Positions 26,419 to 35,400 of a stretch of 64,000 nucleotides of DNA are shown here, one piece after another; positions within the stretch are counted from its first letter, which is position 1; the number at the start of each line of letters is the position of its first letter. The DNA comes from Chromatiaceae bacterium (GTDB lineage: Bacteria > Pseudomonadota > Gammaproteobacteria > Chromatiales > Chromatiaceae), in NCBI GenBank assembly GCA_024235315.1, contig JACKMP010000006.1:1-64000 (forward strand). Reading direction: 5' to 3'. Both the position numbers and the translations under genes were made by a program. The notes below the pieces were generated by a model. The model was not told where the DNA came from and made no database searches. It saw only the letters and a list, made by a program, of their open reading frames with translations.

Positions 26419-28536
26419 ATGTTTAATATGGTAAAGGCGCGTAATTCTGCACTCACGGGTGTCGTGCTTCTCTTGGGCTGTCTGACTGATGCGCTGGCCA
26501 ATCAGTTGCAGGACATCAGTTTCTCGGCACTGCCCGGCAATCGGGTCGAGATTGTCCTGACCACCAGTGAGCCGGTGAGCCAACCCGCCTCGTTCACGAC
26601 AGACAACCCGGCCAGAATCGCCATCGATCTGGTGAACACGACCAGCAGCCTGGAGCAGAAGGTCACCCCGGTAGCGATCGGCCTGGCGCGCAGCGTCACT
26701 GCCATCGAGGCCGGCGACCGGACCCGTGTGGTGATCAACCTGCTCGAGCAGGTCTCGCACGAGATCCGCACCGAGGGCAACAGGCTGATCGTCAGCATCG
26801 GTGCCGGCAGCGGCGCCGGCAGCATGTCGGCCACCAGCACGCCGACGGCGAGCGTAGCGTCTTCGCGCAATGTCCCCGGACGCAGTGGCCTGTCTTTGCA
26901 GAACATCGATTTCCGCCGCGGCACCCAGGGTGAAGCGCGGGTGGAGATCGAGCTGTCCGACCCCTCGGTGGTGGTGGACATGCGCCAGCAGGGTGACCGC
27001 GTGGTCCTCGATTTCATGGATTCCGCGCTGCCACCGCAACTGGCACGCACCCTCGACGTCATGGATTTCGCCACCCCGGTGACCACGATCGAGACCCGCC
27101 CGGATGGCAGGAACGTACGGATGACGATCGCCACCTCAGGCGAGTTCGAACACCTTGCCTACCAGGCGAACAACACCTACACGGTGGAGTTCCGCGGCCT
27201 GACCAAGCAGGAGAAAGAGGCGCGACGCAAAGAGCAGCAGGTGTATGAGGGCGAGCGCCTGTCGCTCAACTTCCAGGACATCGAGGTGCGCGCGGTGCTG
27301 CAGCTTCTGGCCGATTTCACCGGCCTGAACATGGTGGTCAGCGATACCGTCGACGGTCGGATCACGCTGCGACTGAAAAACGTCCCCTGGGACCAGGCGA
27401 TGGACATCATCCTCAAGACCAAGGGCCTGTCGATGCGACGCAATGACAACGTCGTGCTCGTGGCCCCGACCGAGGAGATTGCGTCACGCGAAAAACTCGA
27501 ACTCGAATCGCAACAGCAGATCCTAGAGCTGGCACCGCTGCGCTCCGAGCTGATCCAGGTGAATTACGCCAAGGCGGCAGACTTCGCCGCGCTGCTCAAG
27601 TCGACGGACAACAAGCTGATCTCTGAGCGCGGCAGCGTGTCGATCGACGAGCGCACCAATACGCTGCTGGTGCAGGACACCGCGGCGAAGCTGAGCGAGA
27701 TCCGGGCCCTGGTCAGCGAGCTCGACATCCCGGTACGCCAGGTGTTGATCGAGTCGCGGATCGTCATCGCCAACAATGACTTTGCCCGCGACCTCGGCGT
27801 CAAGCTCGGTTTCGGTGCGACGACACAGGGCAATGGCACGAGTACCGGCGTGGTCGGCGGCGGCCTGCCAGGCGACCTGGACGGCTCCACTATCGGCTAC
27901 CCGGGGGTCGAGATCCCGGCCGGTTCGGGCAACCAGGGGCTGCTGGTGAACCTGCCACAGACGCTGGCCGCGGGTAGTGGTGGCGCGGTCAACCTGCTGC
28001 TCGGCAAGGTCGGCTCCTACCTGCTGCGTCTCGAACTGAGTGCGATGCAACAGGAAGGCAAGGGCGAGATCGTGTCCAGCCCGCGTGTGATCACCTCGGA
28101 CCAGAATGAGGCAACGATCAAACAGGGTGTGCAGATTCCCTACCAGGAGGCCACCTCCAGCGGCGCGACCTCGGTATCCTTCAAGGATGCCGTGCTCGAA
28201 CTGACGGTGACCCCGCACATCACGCCGGATGACCGGATCATCATGGACCTGCTGGTCAAGAAGGATAATCCGGACTTCACCCGCGCCGTCCTCGGTGTGC
28301 CGCCGGTCGATACGCGCGAGCTGAAGACCTCGGTGCTGGTGGACAACGGCGAGACTGTGGTCCTCGGTGGCGTGTTTGAGCGCACCAAGTCGAAGAACGT
28401 GGGTCGCGTGCCCTTCTTTGGCGATCTGCCCTACGTGGGTTGGGCGTTCAAGCAGGAACAGATCCAGGACGAGAACAGCGAACTGCTGATCTTCCTGACG
28501 CCGAAGATCCTCAAAGACACGCTCACCTTGCGCTGA
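26419..28536 (+). CDS. pilQ: Type IV pilus secretin PilQ
   Basis: This 705-residue secretin forms the outer-membrane pore for the pilus. Domains in order: a signal peptide (to about ALA at residue 28), two AMIN domains that bind peptidoglycan (about 30-125 and 150-250), an STN/N0 domain (VYEGERLSLNFQDIEVRAVLQLLADFTGLN), an N1 domain, and the secretin core with IVSSPRVITSDQNEA, PYQEATSSGATSV and VVLGGVFERTK. The end (EQIQDENSELLIFLTPKIL) is the family C-terminus. Its stop is followed by a strong hairpin before aroK. Confidence 0.96.
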   Translation: MFNMVKARNSALTGVVLLLGCLTDALANQLQDISFSALPGNRVEIVLTTSEPVSQPASFTTDNPARIAIDLVNTTSSLEQKVTPVAIGLARSVTAIEAGDRTRVVINLLEQVSHEIRTEGNRLIVSIGAGSGAGSMSATSTPTASVASSRNVPGRSGLSLQNIDFRRGTQGEARVEIELSDPSVVVDMRQQGDRVVLDFMDSALPPQLARTLDVMDFATPVTTIETRPDGRNVRMTIATSGEFEHLAYQANNTYTVEFRGLTKQEKEARRKEQQVYEGERLSLNFQDIEVRAVLQLLADFTGLNMVVSDTVDGRITLRLKNVPWDQAMDIILKTKGLSMRRNDNVVLVAPTEEIASREKLELESQQQILELAPLRSELIQVNYAKAADFAALLKSTDNKLISERGSVSIDERTNTLLVQDTAAKLSEIRALVSELDIPVRQVLIESRIVIANNDFARDLGVKLGFGATTQGNGTSTGVVGGGLPGDLDGSTIGYPGVEIPAGSGNQGLLVNLPQTLAAGSGGAVNLLLGKVGSYLLRLELSAMQQEGKGEIVSSPRVITSDQNEATIKQGVQIPYQEATSSGATSVSFKDAVLELTVTPHITPDDRIIMDLLVKKDNPDFTRAVLGVPPVDTRELKTSVLVDNGETVVLGGVFERTKSKNVGRVPFFGDLPYVGWAFKQEQIQDENSELLIFLTPKILKDTLTLR

Positions 28537-28561
28537 GCCGGTCCAACAGGGATGATGCGAC

Positions 28562-28587
28562 GAACGGCGGACACTTGTCCGCCGTTC
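28562..28587 (+). other. Stem-loop between pilQ and aroK
   Basis: A perfect 11-bp stem (GAACGGCGGAC / GTCCGCCGTTC) with loop ACTT fills the 73-nt gap between pilQ and aroK. No T-run follows, so it is not a classic intrinsic terminator. It may stabilise the pil mRNA end or reduce read-through into aroK; the function is inferred only from position. Confidence 0.6.
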
Positions 28588-28609
28588 CCGCTTCTGGCAT
28601 ATCTGTTAC

Positions 28610-29125
28610 ATGACCAAACCTAACCGCATATTTCTGATCGGCCCGATGGGCGCCGGCAAGACCACGATCGGCAAGCAGCTCGCGCAATCGCTGGGCATGA
28701 CGTTCGGCGATTCGGACCACGAGATCCAGCGCCGCACCGGCGTCGATATCCCGACCATATTCGAGTACGAGGGTGAAGAGGGCTTTCGGCAGCGTGAACA
28801 GCAGGCGATTGACGACCTGACCCAGGTCGACAACCAGGTGCTCGCCACCGGTGGTGGGGCCATCCTGCGCGCCGAGAACCGCCAACACCTGTCGGCGCGC
28901 GGCATCGTGGTGTTTCTTGCCTGCTCGCCTGAGCAGCAGTTCGAGCGCACCTACCGTGACCGCAATCGCCCGCTTTTGCAGACCGAGGACCCGCTGGAAC
29001 GCCTCAAGGCGCTGATGGCAGAACGCGAACCGCTGTACCTCAGCACTGCCGATTACACGGTCAGCACCGAAGGCCGCAGCGCCGCAACCGTGGCCAACGA
29101 GATCCTGGAACGCCTGCACGGCTGA
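28610..29125 (+). CDS. aroK: Shikimate kinase
   Basis: This 171-residue P-loop kinase phosphorylates shikimate at the 3-OH in aromatic amino acid synthesis. Walker A is GPMGAGKT (11-18). The shikimate-binding DSDHEIQRRTG with conserved Asp, the GGGA motif (LATGGGAIL) and the LID segment RDRNRPLLQTEDPLERL are all present. It lies between pilQ and aroB, the conserved gammaproteobacterial order. Confidence 0.97.
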   Translation: MTKPNRIFLIGPMGAGKTTIGKQLAQSLGMTFGDSDHEIQRRTGVDIPTIFEYEGEEGFRQREQQAIDDLTQVDNQVLATGGGAILRAENRQHLSARGIVVFLACSPEQQFERTYRDRNRPLLQTEDPLERLKALMAEREPLYLSTADYTVSTEGRSAATVANEILERLHG

Positions 29126-29206
29126 TGCAGAGGACGCCGGCAGGTGTAAAATTCCTGAATCACGTCACCCTGACCCGCAGGATCTAGTGCAGACATGGCT
29201 TCCTCG

Positions 29207-30280
29207 ATGCGTACGCTGACCGTCGACCTCGGCGACCGCTCCTACCCGATCTTCATCGGCCCTGACCTGGTAGCGAACAGCGCACTCTACCAGCCACATA
29301 TCCATGGCCGTCAGGTGATGATCGTCAGCAATGAGACTGTGGCGCCGCTGTACCTAGACCGGGTCGAATCTGCACTGACCGATTACCGCCTGGCGCGGGT
29401 GATTCTGCCGGACGGCGAGCAGTACAAGAGCCTCGAGATCCTCGACCGCATCTATACCGGCCTGCTGCAGAACCGTTTCGACCGGCGCTGCACGCTGATT
29501 GCCCTGGGTGGCGGCGTCATCGGCGACATGACGGGTTACGCGGCGGCGAGCTACCAGCGTGGTGTCAACTTCATCCAGGTGCCGACGACCCTGCTGTCGC
29601 AGGTCGATTCCTCGGTTGGTGGCAAGACCGGCGTCAATCACCCGTTGGGCAAGAACATGATCGGCGCCTTTCATCAGCCGCAGTGCGTGATCGCCGATAC
29701 CTCGACGCTCGATACCCTGCCCGATCGCGAACTCTCCGCCGGCCTGGCCGAGGTGATCAAGTACGGGCTGATCAACGACCCCGAATTTTTCGACTGGCTG
29801 GAACAGAACATGACCGCCCTGGTGGCCCGCGACCCGGCCGCACTGGCCTTTGCGATCGAGCGTTCCTGTGCCGACAAGGCCGCCGTGGTGGCCGCTGACG
29901 AGCGCGAGTCCGGACAGCGCGCGCTGCTCAACCTCGGGCACACCTTCGGTCATGCAATCGAGACCGGCATGGGTTATGGCAGCTGGCTGCATGGCGAGGC
30001 GGTTGCCGCGGGGATGTGCATGGCGGCGGCGATGTCCGGCCGTCTGGGCTGGTTGAGCGGGAAACAGGTCGAGCGCATCGACAGGCTGGTCGAGGCGGCC
30101 GGCCTGCCCGTCCATCCTCCGCGCGAGATACCCGCAGAGCGCTTCCTGGAACTGATGGCCGTCGACAAGAAGGTCATGGACGGCCAGTTGCGACTGGTAC
30201 TGATGCGCGATATCGGACAGTCTGTCATCAGTGACGATTTCGACCCGCAGGCCCTGAAGCAGACACTATATGCCGTCTGA
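29207..30280 (+). CDS. aroB: 3-dehydroquinate synthase
   Basis: This enzyme converts DAHP to 3-dehydroquinate using NAD and zinc. I prefer MRTLTVDLGDRSYPIFIG at 29207 (357 residues); ATG 29195 would give 361. Conserved parts include LPDGEQYKS, the NAD-binding GGGVIGDMTGYAA, VPTTLLSQVDSSVGGKTGVN and the zinc-ligand segments AEVIKYGLI, LNLGHTFGHAIE and LHGEAVAAG. The 3' end overlaps the DamX-like gene by 11 nt. Confidence 0.96.
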   Translation: MRTLTVDLGDRSYPIFIGPDLVANSALYQPHIHGRQVMIVSNETVAPLYLDRVESALTDYRLARVILPDGEQYKSLEILDRIYTGLLQNRFDRRCTLIALGGGVIGDMTGYAAASYQRGVNFIQVPTTLLSQVDSSVGGKTGVNHPLGKNMIGAFHQPQCVIADTSTLDTLPDRELSAGLAEVIKYGLINDPEFFDWLEQNMTALVARDPAALAFAIERSCADKAAVVAADERESGQRALLNLGHTFGHAIETGMGYGSWLHGEAVAAGMCMAAAMSGRLGWLSGKQVERIDRLVEAAGLPVHPPREIPAERFLELMAVDKKVMDGQLRLVLMRDIGQSVISDDFDPQALKQTLYAV

Positions 30281-32129
30281 GCAAGCTACCGCCGGAACCT
30301 ACTTCGATACCCCGGAGCGTGCCGAACGCCTGCAGCTATTGCTGCACCTGGTGCGCAATGCCGGCGAGGTGATCTACCTGCGCGCCCCCTCGGGTGCCGG
30401 AAAGACCGCATTCGCGCACCGCCTGCTCGACGAGATCGCCGACGAAATGGCAACCGTCTGGTTGCATGCCGGACAGGTGGACGATGTGCCCGCCGCTGCC
30501 GCCGACCAGCTGGGACTGGATGCCGAGCAGACCGACCCCTGGCCGGAAGCCGTGTTGGATGCGCTGAATGGCCAGGAATTGCTGCTCGTGGTCGACAACG
30601 CCGATCAACTGGACCTCGCGGCGTTCGAACAGCTGGCCGGGATGCATGCGCGCGGCGGTCGGCTGCTGTTGCTCGGCAGGGGCGGCCTGGCACAGGCGAC
30701 CGGCGATTGGGACGTCCAGTTCGTCGATCTTCCACCGTTCGAGCGCCAGCAGACGGCGGCCTTCCTGCGTGGTTGGGCGGGTGATGATGCCGGGCGCATC
30801 AGCGACGACATGGCCTCTGCCCTGCATCTTGCCGCCCGCGGCATGCCGGGGCCGTTGCTGGCGGCCCTGAACGAGGTGTTGGCGCCGACCTCTCATCGCG
30901 CGTCGAGTGCGCCATCGCCGGCATCTGCCGTTCCGGCAGCCCGCCGACCGCTGCTCCTCCCCTGGGCCGCCGGTGCCGCGGTATTGGGCCTGCTGATCGC
31001 CGCATTGGCGTTTCAGGACCAGATCAATGCGCTGTTCGAACCCGCGCCCGCGTTGCCGCAGGACAGCGTTGCCGCAGACTCTGACGTCGGTGCCCCCAGG
31101 GGCGTCATCGAGCGGCGTGCGGAAACGGACATGGCGCCGCCTTCCGACATGCCGGCAGACGCGAATCCCGCGCCAGTCGCCGAGCCGGCGTCGCCTGAGC
31201 CGGGCCCGGTTGCGGCGGCAAGCACGGGTTTGCGCGTGCCGCCGCTCGACGCGCAGTCGGAACTGGCCGTGGCGCCGCCGGTCGACGTCGACCCGGTGCG
31301 ACAGGCGCCGACGGCTGCCGAGCCCGACCCGCTGGAGGCGGTCATGCGCGATGCGCTCAGTGCGGCAGAGGACAACCAGCAGCCGGCAGTCTCCGCCGGC
31401 GCCGCCGTTGAATCTGGGTCCATGCCGCGGCCCGAGCCCAAGGCTGAGCCAAAAGCCGAGCCAAAAGCCGAGCCAAAAGCCGAGCCAAAAGCCGAGCCAG
31501 CACTGGCGCGGATTGCACAGCAGACGCCGGTGATGCCGCCAAAACCGCAGGCGGTGACCGCGAAGCCGCGACAAGATGCCCCAGAGACCAGCCTCAGCCC
31601 GCCGCGGTCGGCTGAACCAGGACCGAAATCGGGCCCAGCTCCCGAAGCGCAGTCGCCCGCCTTGGTCGAGGTCCGTCAATCGCCACCAGACAGTGACGCA
31701 CCCAAATCGGACAGAATTCCGGCCCCGGTTGAGGAGCGCATCGCTGCGCCTTTGCCGTCAAAGGACAGTCGTGTGACTGCACAATCTGTCGCTGCCCCGG
31801 CACCAGCAACAGCACCAGTCGAGGCGCCGCGCACCGCTGTGAACGGGGGAGCCGGTTGGCTGAGCAGCCGCGACCCCAAACGCTATACGCTGCAATTGGT
31901 TGGCGCGCGCGACCGGGCGGCGATCGAGAAATTCATCGGGGACAATGCGGTGGCGGCACCCTTTGCCGTGTTTGAAAGGACGCTGAATGGAGCACCCTGG
32001 TACTCACTGGTGGCCGGTGACTATCCTGATCGGACGGCGGCAATCGCCGCGCGCGAACGCCTTCCCGACCGTCTGGAGCGCTCCGGTGTGTGGCCCCGTA
32101 CTTTCGAATCCATCCAAAAAGCGAAGTAA
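30270..32129 (+). CDS. damX: DamX-like SPOR-domain protein with AAA ATPase domain
   Basis: This 619-residue protein has an N-terminal AAA domain (Walker A APSGAGKT at 39-46; Walker B-like LLLVVDNAD at 104-112), one membrane helix at about 228-248, a long Pro/Ala-rich periplasmic linker with five consecutive EPKA repeats (near residues 390-408), and a C-terminal SPOR domain (YTLQLVGARDRAAIEKFI..). SPOR domains bind denuded septal glycan, so a role in cell division is likely. The position between aroB and gltB matches damX-type genes. The whole domain layout, not strong identity, supports the symbol. Confidence 0.8.
   Translation: MPSEQATAGTYFDTPERAERLQLLLHLVRNAGEVIYLRAPSGAGKTAFAHRLLDEIADEMATVWLHAGQVDDVPAAAADQLGLDAEQTDPWPEAVLDALNGQELLLVVDNADQLDLAAFEQLAGMHARGGRLLLLGRGGLAQATGDWDVQFVDLPPFERQQTAAFLRGWAGDDAGRISDDMASALHLAARGMPGPLLAALNEVLAPTSHRASSAPSPASAVPAARRPLLLPWAAGAAVLGLLIAALAFQDQINALFEPAPALPQDSVAADSDVGAPRGVIERRAETDMAPPSDMPADANPAPVAEPASPEPGPVAAASTGLRVPPLDAQSELAVAPPVDVDPVRQAPTAAEPDPLEAVMRDALSAAEDNQQPAVSAGAAVESGSMPRPEPKAEPKAEPKAEPKAEPKAEPALARIAQQTPVMPPKPQAVTAKPRQDAPETSLSPPRSAEPGPKSGPAPEAQSPALVEVRQSPPDSDAPKSDRIPAPVEERIAAPLPSKDSRVTAQSVAAPAPATAPVEAPRTAVNGGAGWLSSRDPKRYTLQLVGARDRAAIEKFIGDNAVAAPFAVFERTLNGAPWYSLVAGDYPDRTAAIAARERLPDRLERSGVWPRTFESIQKAK
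31433..31500 (+). repeat. 12-bp coding tandem repeat (EPKA) in the DamX-like gene
   Basis: The unit GAGCCAAAAGCC recurs four times almost perfectly after one degenerate copy, encoding (EPKA)n in the periplasmic linker. The repeat is in frame, so copy-number change would alter linker length without breaking the gene. Confidence 0.85.
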
Positions 32130-32430
32130 AATCAATCGCTTGTGCCGGCGCCATGGCAAGGCCGGGGCCCTGTCCGGCAAAATGGTGGTTCGAATATTCT
32201 GATTCTATTATCCTAGTCTGTCCGGCTCACCGCCGGGGCGGTAGCGGCAGCCTGGTCGCGCGGCCCTGTGCCAGCGGTCGGGGACCCGGCCCATGCCGGG
32301 ATGCTGCGGCAACAGTGCGGGATCTGCGTTGCAGTGTGTCCCTGCCGGTTCCGTTGCCACCTGCGGCCCAGCCACGAGACGATCGCGGCCGGACTGGACT
32401 GACCTGAGTAGAGAAAAGAAGAGGTATGCG
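32130..32430. other. Intergenic region upstream of gltB
   Basis: This 301-nt gap separates the DamX-like gene from gltB. An AT-rich patch with TATTAT near 32203 could be a -10 element but has no good -35. A short GC-rich inverted repeat (ACCGCCGGGGCGGT) lies near 32229. No convincing small ORF, riboswitch or terminator was seen. Confidence 0.4.
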
Positions 32431-35400
32431 ATGAGTTACGGTGCATTGCCGCCGAAACAGGGACTGTACGACCCGGCACACGAGCATGACGCTTGCGGCG
32501 TCGGTTTTGTCGCGCATATCAAGGGCGAGCGACGTCACGAGATCATCCGTCAGGGCCTGACGATACTTGAACGCCTGCATCATCGCGGTGCCGTCGGCGC
32601 CGATCCGCGTGCCGGTGACGGTGCCGGCCTGCTGTTGCAGCTGCCGGATGCGTTTTTCCGGGCCGTGGTTGACTTCGGGCTGCCGGAGATGGGGCGGTAT
32701 GCCGTCGGTATGCTGTTTCTCCCGCGCGACGCCGGTGCGTGCGCCGAGGCGCAACAGGTGGTCGAGGAATTCGTGGTTGCGGAGGGGCAGACGGTCCTCG
32801 GGTGGCGCGATGTCCCGGTCGACAACAGTGGCCTCGGTTACAGCGTGTTGCCGACCGAGCCGGTGATCCGCCAGGTGTTTGTCGGTTGCGAAGACGGTTG
32901 TGTCGATCAGCAGGCGTTCGAGCGCAAGCTGTTCGTGATCCGCAAGCAGATCGACAACCGCATCCGCGAAACCGCGCACGATCACCATCGTTCGTTCTAC
33001 TTCACGTCGTTTTCTTCACGCACCATCGTCTACAAGGGCATGCTGCTGGCGGGCCAGGTCGGCGAGTTTTACAAGGACCTCAGCGACGAGCGTATGGTCT
33101 CTGCATTGGCGCTGGTGCATCAGCGCTTCTCGACCAATACCTTCCCGACCTGGGACCTCGCCCATCCGTTCCGCATGATCGCGCACAATGGCGAGATCAA
33201 TACGCTGCGCGGCAACGTCAACTGGATGGCTGCGCGCCGCGAGTCGATGGCCTCGGAGATCCTTGGTGACGACCTCGCCAAGATCTGGCCGTTGATCCCC
33301 GAGGGGCAGTCGGATTCGGCGTGTTTCGACAACGCGCTTGAACTGCTGGTCGCCGGCGGTTACTCGATGGCGCACGCGATGATGATGCTCATCCCCGAGG
33401 CGTGGTCGGGCAACCCCCTGATGGACCCGGATCGCCGCGCGTTTTACGAGTACCACGCAGCCCTGATGGAACCGTGGGACGGACCGGCCGCCGTCGCTTT
33501 CACTGACGGGCGCCAGATCGGAGCCACACTCGACCGCAACGGCCTGCGTCCGGCGCGTTACCTGGTCACCGACGATGACCTCGTGGTCATGGGTTCGGAG
33601 ATGGGCGTGCTGCAGATTCCGGAGCACAAGATCATCAAGAAGTGGCGCTTGCAGCCGGGCAAGATGTTCCTGATCGACATGGAACAGGGCCGCATCATCG
33701 ACGACGAAGAGGTCAAGGCCAGCCTGGCCACGGCCAAGCCCTATCAGGATTGGCTGGACAAGACGCAGATCGATCTATTCGACCTGCCATCGGTGGTCGG
33801 GGCGATGTCGCCCGATCCCGACACCCTGCTCGACCGTCAGCAGGCGTTTGGCTATACGCAGGAGGACGTGAAGTTCCTGCTGACGCCGATGGTGCTGACC
33901 GGCCAGGAGGCGATCGGCTCGATGGGTGCGGACAATCCGCCTGCCGTGCTTTCGAGCAAGCCGAAGCCGCTGGCGAACTATTTCAAACAGCTGTTCGCCC
34001 AGGTCACCAACCCGCCGATCGACCCGATCCGCGAAGAGATCGTAATGTCGCTGGTGTCGCTGATCGGCCCGCGACCCAACCTTTTGGGCCTGGATTCCGG
34101 GGGCGAAAACATGCGCCTGGAGGTCAGCCAGCCGGTGTTGACCAACGAAGACCTGGAACGCGTCCGCAACATCGAAGACAGCTGTGCCGGTTTCCGCACC
34201 AAGACCCTGGGCATCACCTATCCGGTGACCCAGGGTGAATCGGGCATGGCCACAGCGCTGGAGGCCCTGTGCCAGGCGGCCGAAAATGCAGTGCGCGCCG
34301 GGTTCAACATCCTGATCCTGTCGGATCGCCCGGTGGATGCGGACAACGTGTCGATCCCCGCCCTGCTCGCCACCTCGGCAGTACATCACCACCTGATCCG
34401 TCGCGGCCTGCGCACCGAATCCGGCCTGGTCATCGAAACCGGCGCGGCGATCGAGGTGCATCACTTCGCGACGCTCGCGGGCTATGGCGCCGAGGCGATC
34501 AACCCCTATCTGGCGTTCGATACCATCCAGGCGATCCTGCCGTCGCTGCATGATGCGCCGCCACTCGAGGAGGCCCGCTACCGTTACGTCAAAGCGGTCG
34601 GCAAGGGCCTGTTCAAGGTCATGTCCAAAATGGGCATCTCGACCTACCAGTCCTATTGCGGGGCACAGATATTCGATGCGGTCGGCCTGTCGACTGCATT
34701 CGTCAACCAGTACTTCACCGGCACGTCGACGACCATCGAGGGTATCGGTCTGGCAGAGGTGGCGGCCGAGGCCCTGCGCTGGCATCGCAATGCCTACGGA
34801 AATGCGCAGATCTACCGCAAGCACCTGGACGTCGGTGGGGACTATGCCTTCCGCCTGCGCGGTGAAGGCCACGTGTGGACCCCTGAGACCATCGCCAAGC
34901 TTCAGCATGCGGTACGCGGCAACAACGCTGCCACCTACGCCGAGTTCTCGCGCACGGTCAACGAGCAGAACGAAAACCTGCTGACCCTGCGCGGCCTGTT
35001 CGAGTTCAAATTTGCGGCGCAGCCCATACCGCTCGACGAGGTCGAACCCGCGAAGGAGATCGTCAAGCGCTTTGCCACCGGGGCGATGTCGTTCGGCTCG
35101 ATCTCCTACGAGGCGCACTCGACCCTGGCCCGGGCGATGAATGCGATCGGAGGCAAGTCCAATACCGGCGAGGGTGGCGAGGAGCCCGAGCGCTTCAACC
35201 CGCTGCCCGATGGCTCGATGAATCCGGAACGCTCGGCAATCAAGCAGGTGGCCTCCGGCCGTTTCGGTGTGACCACCGAATACCTGGTGAATGCCGACGA
35301 CATCCAGATAAAGATGGCGCAGGGCGCCAAGCCTGGCGAGGGTGGCCAGCTGCCCGGCCACAAGGTCAACAAGCAGATCGCGCGGGTGCGTCACTCGACC

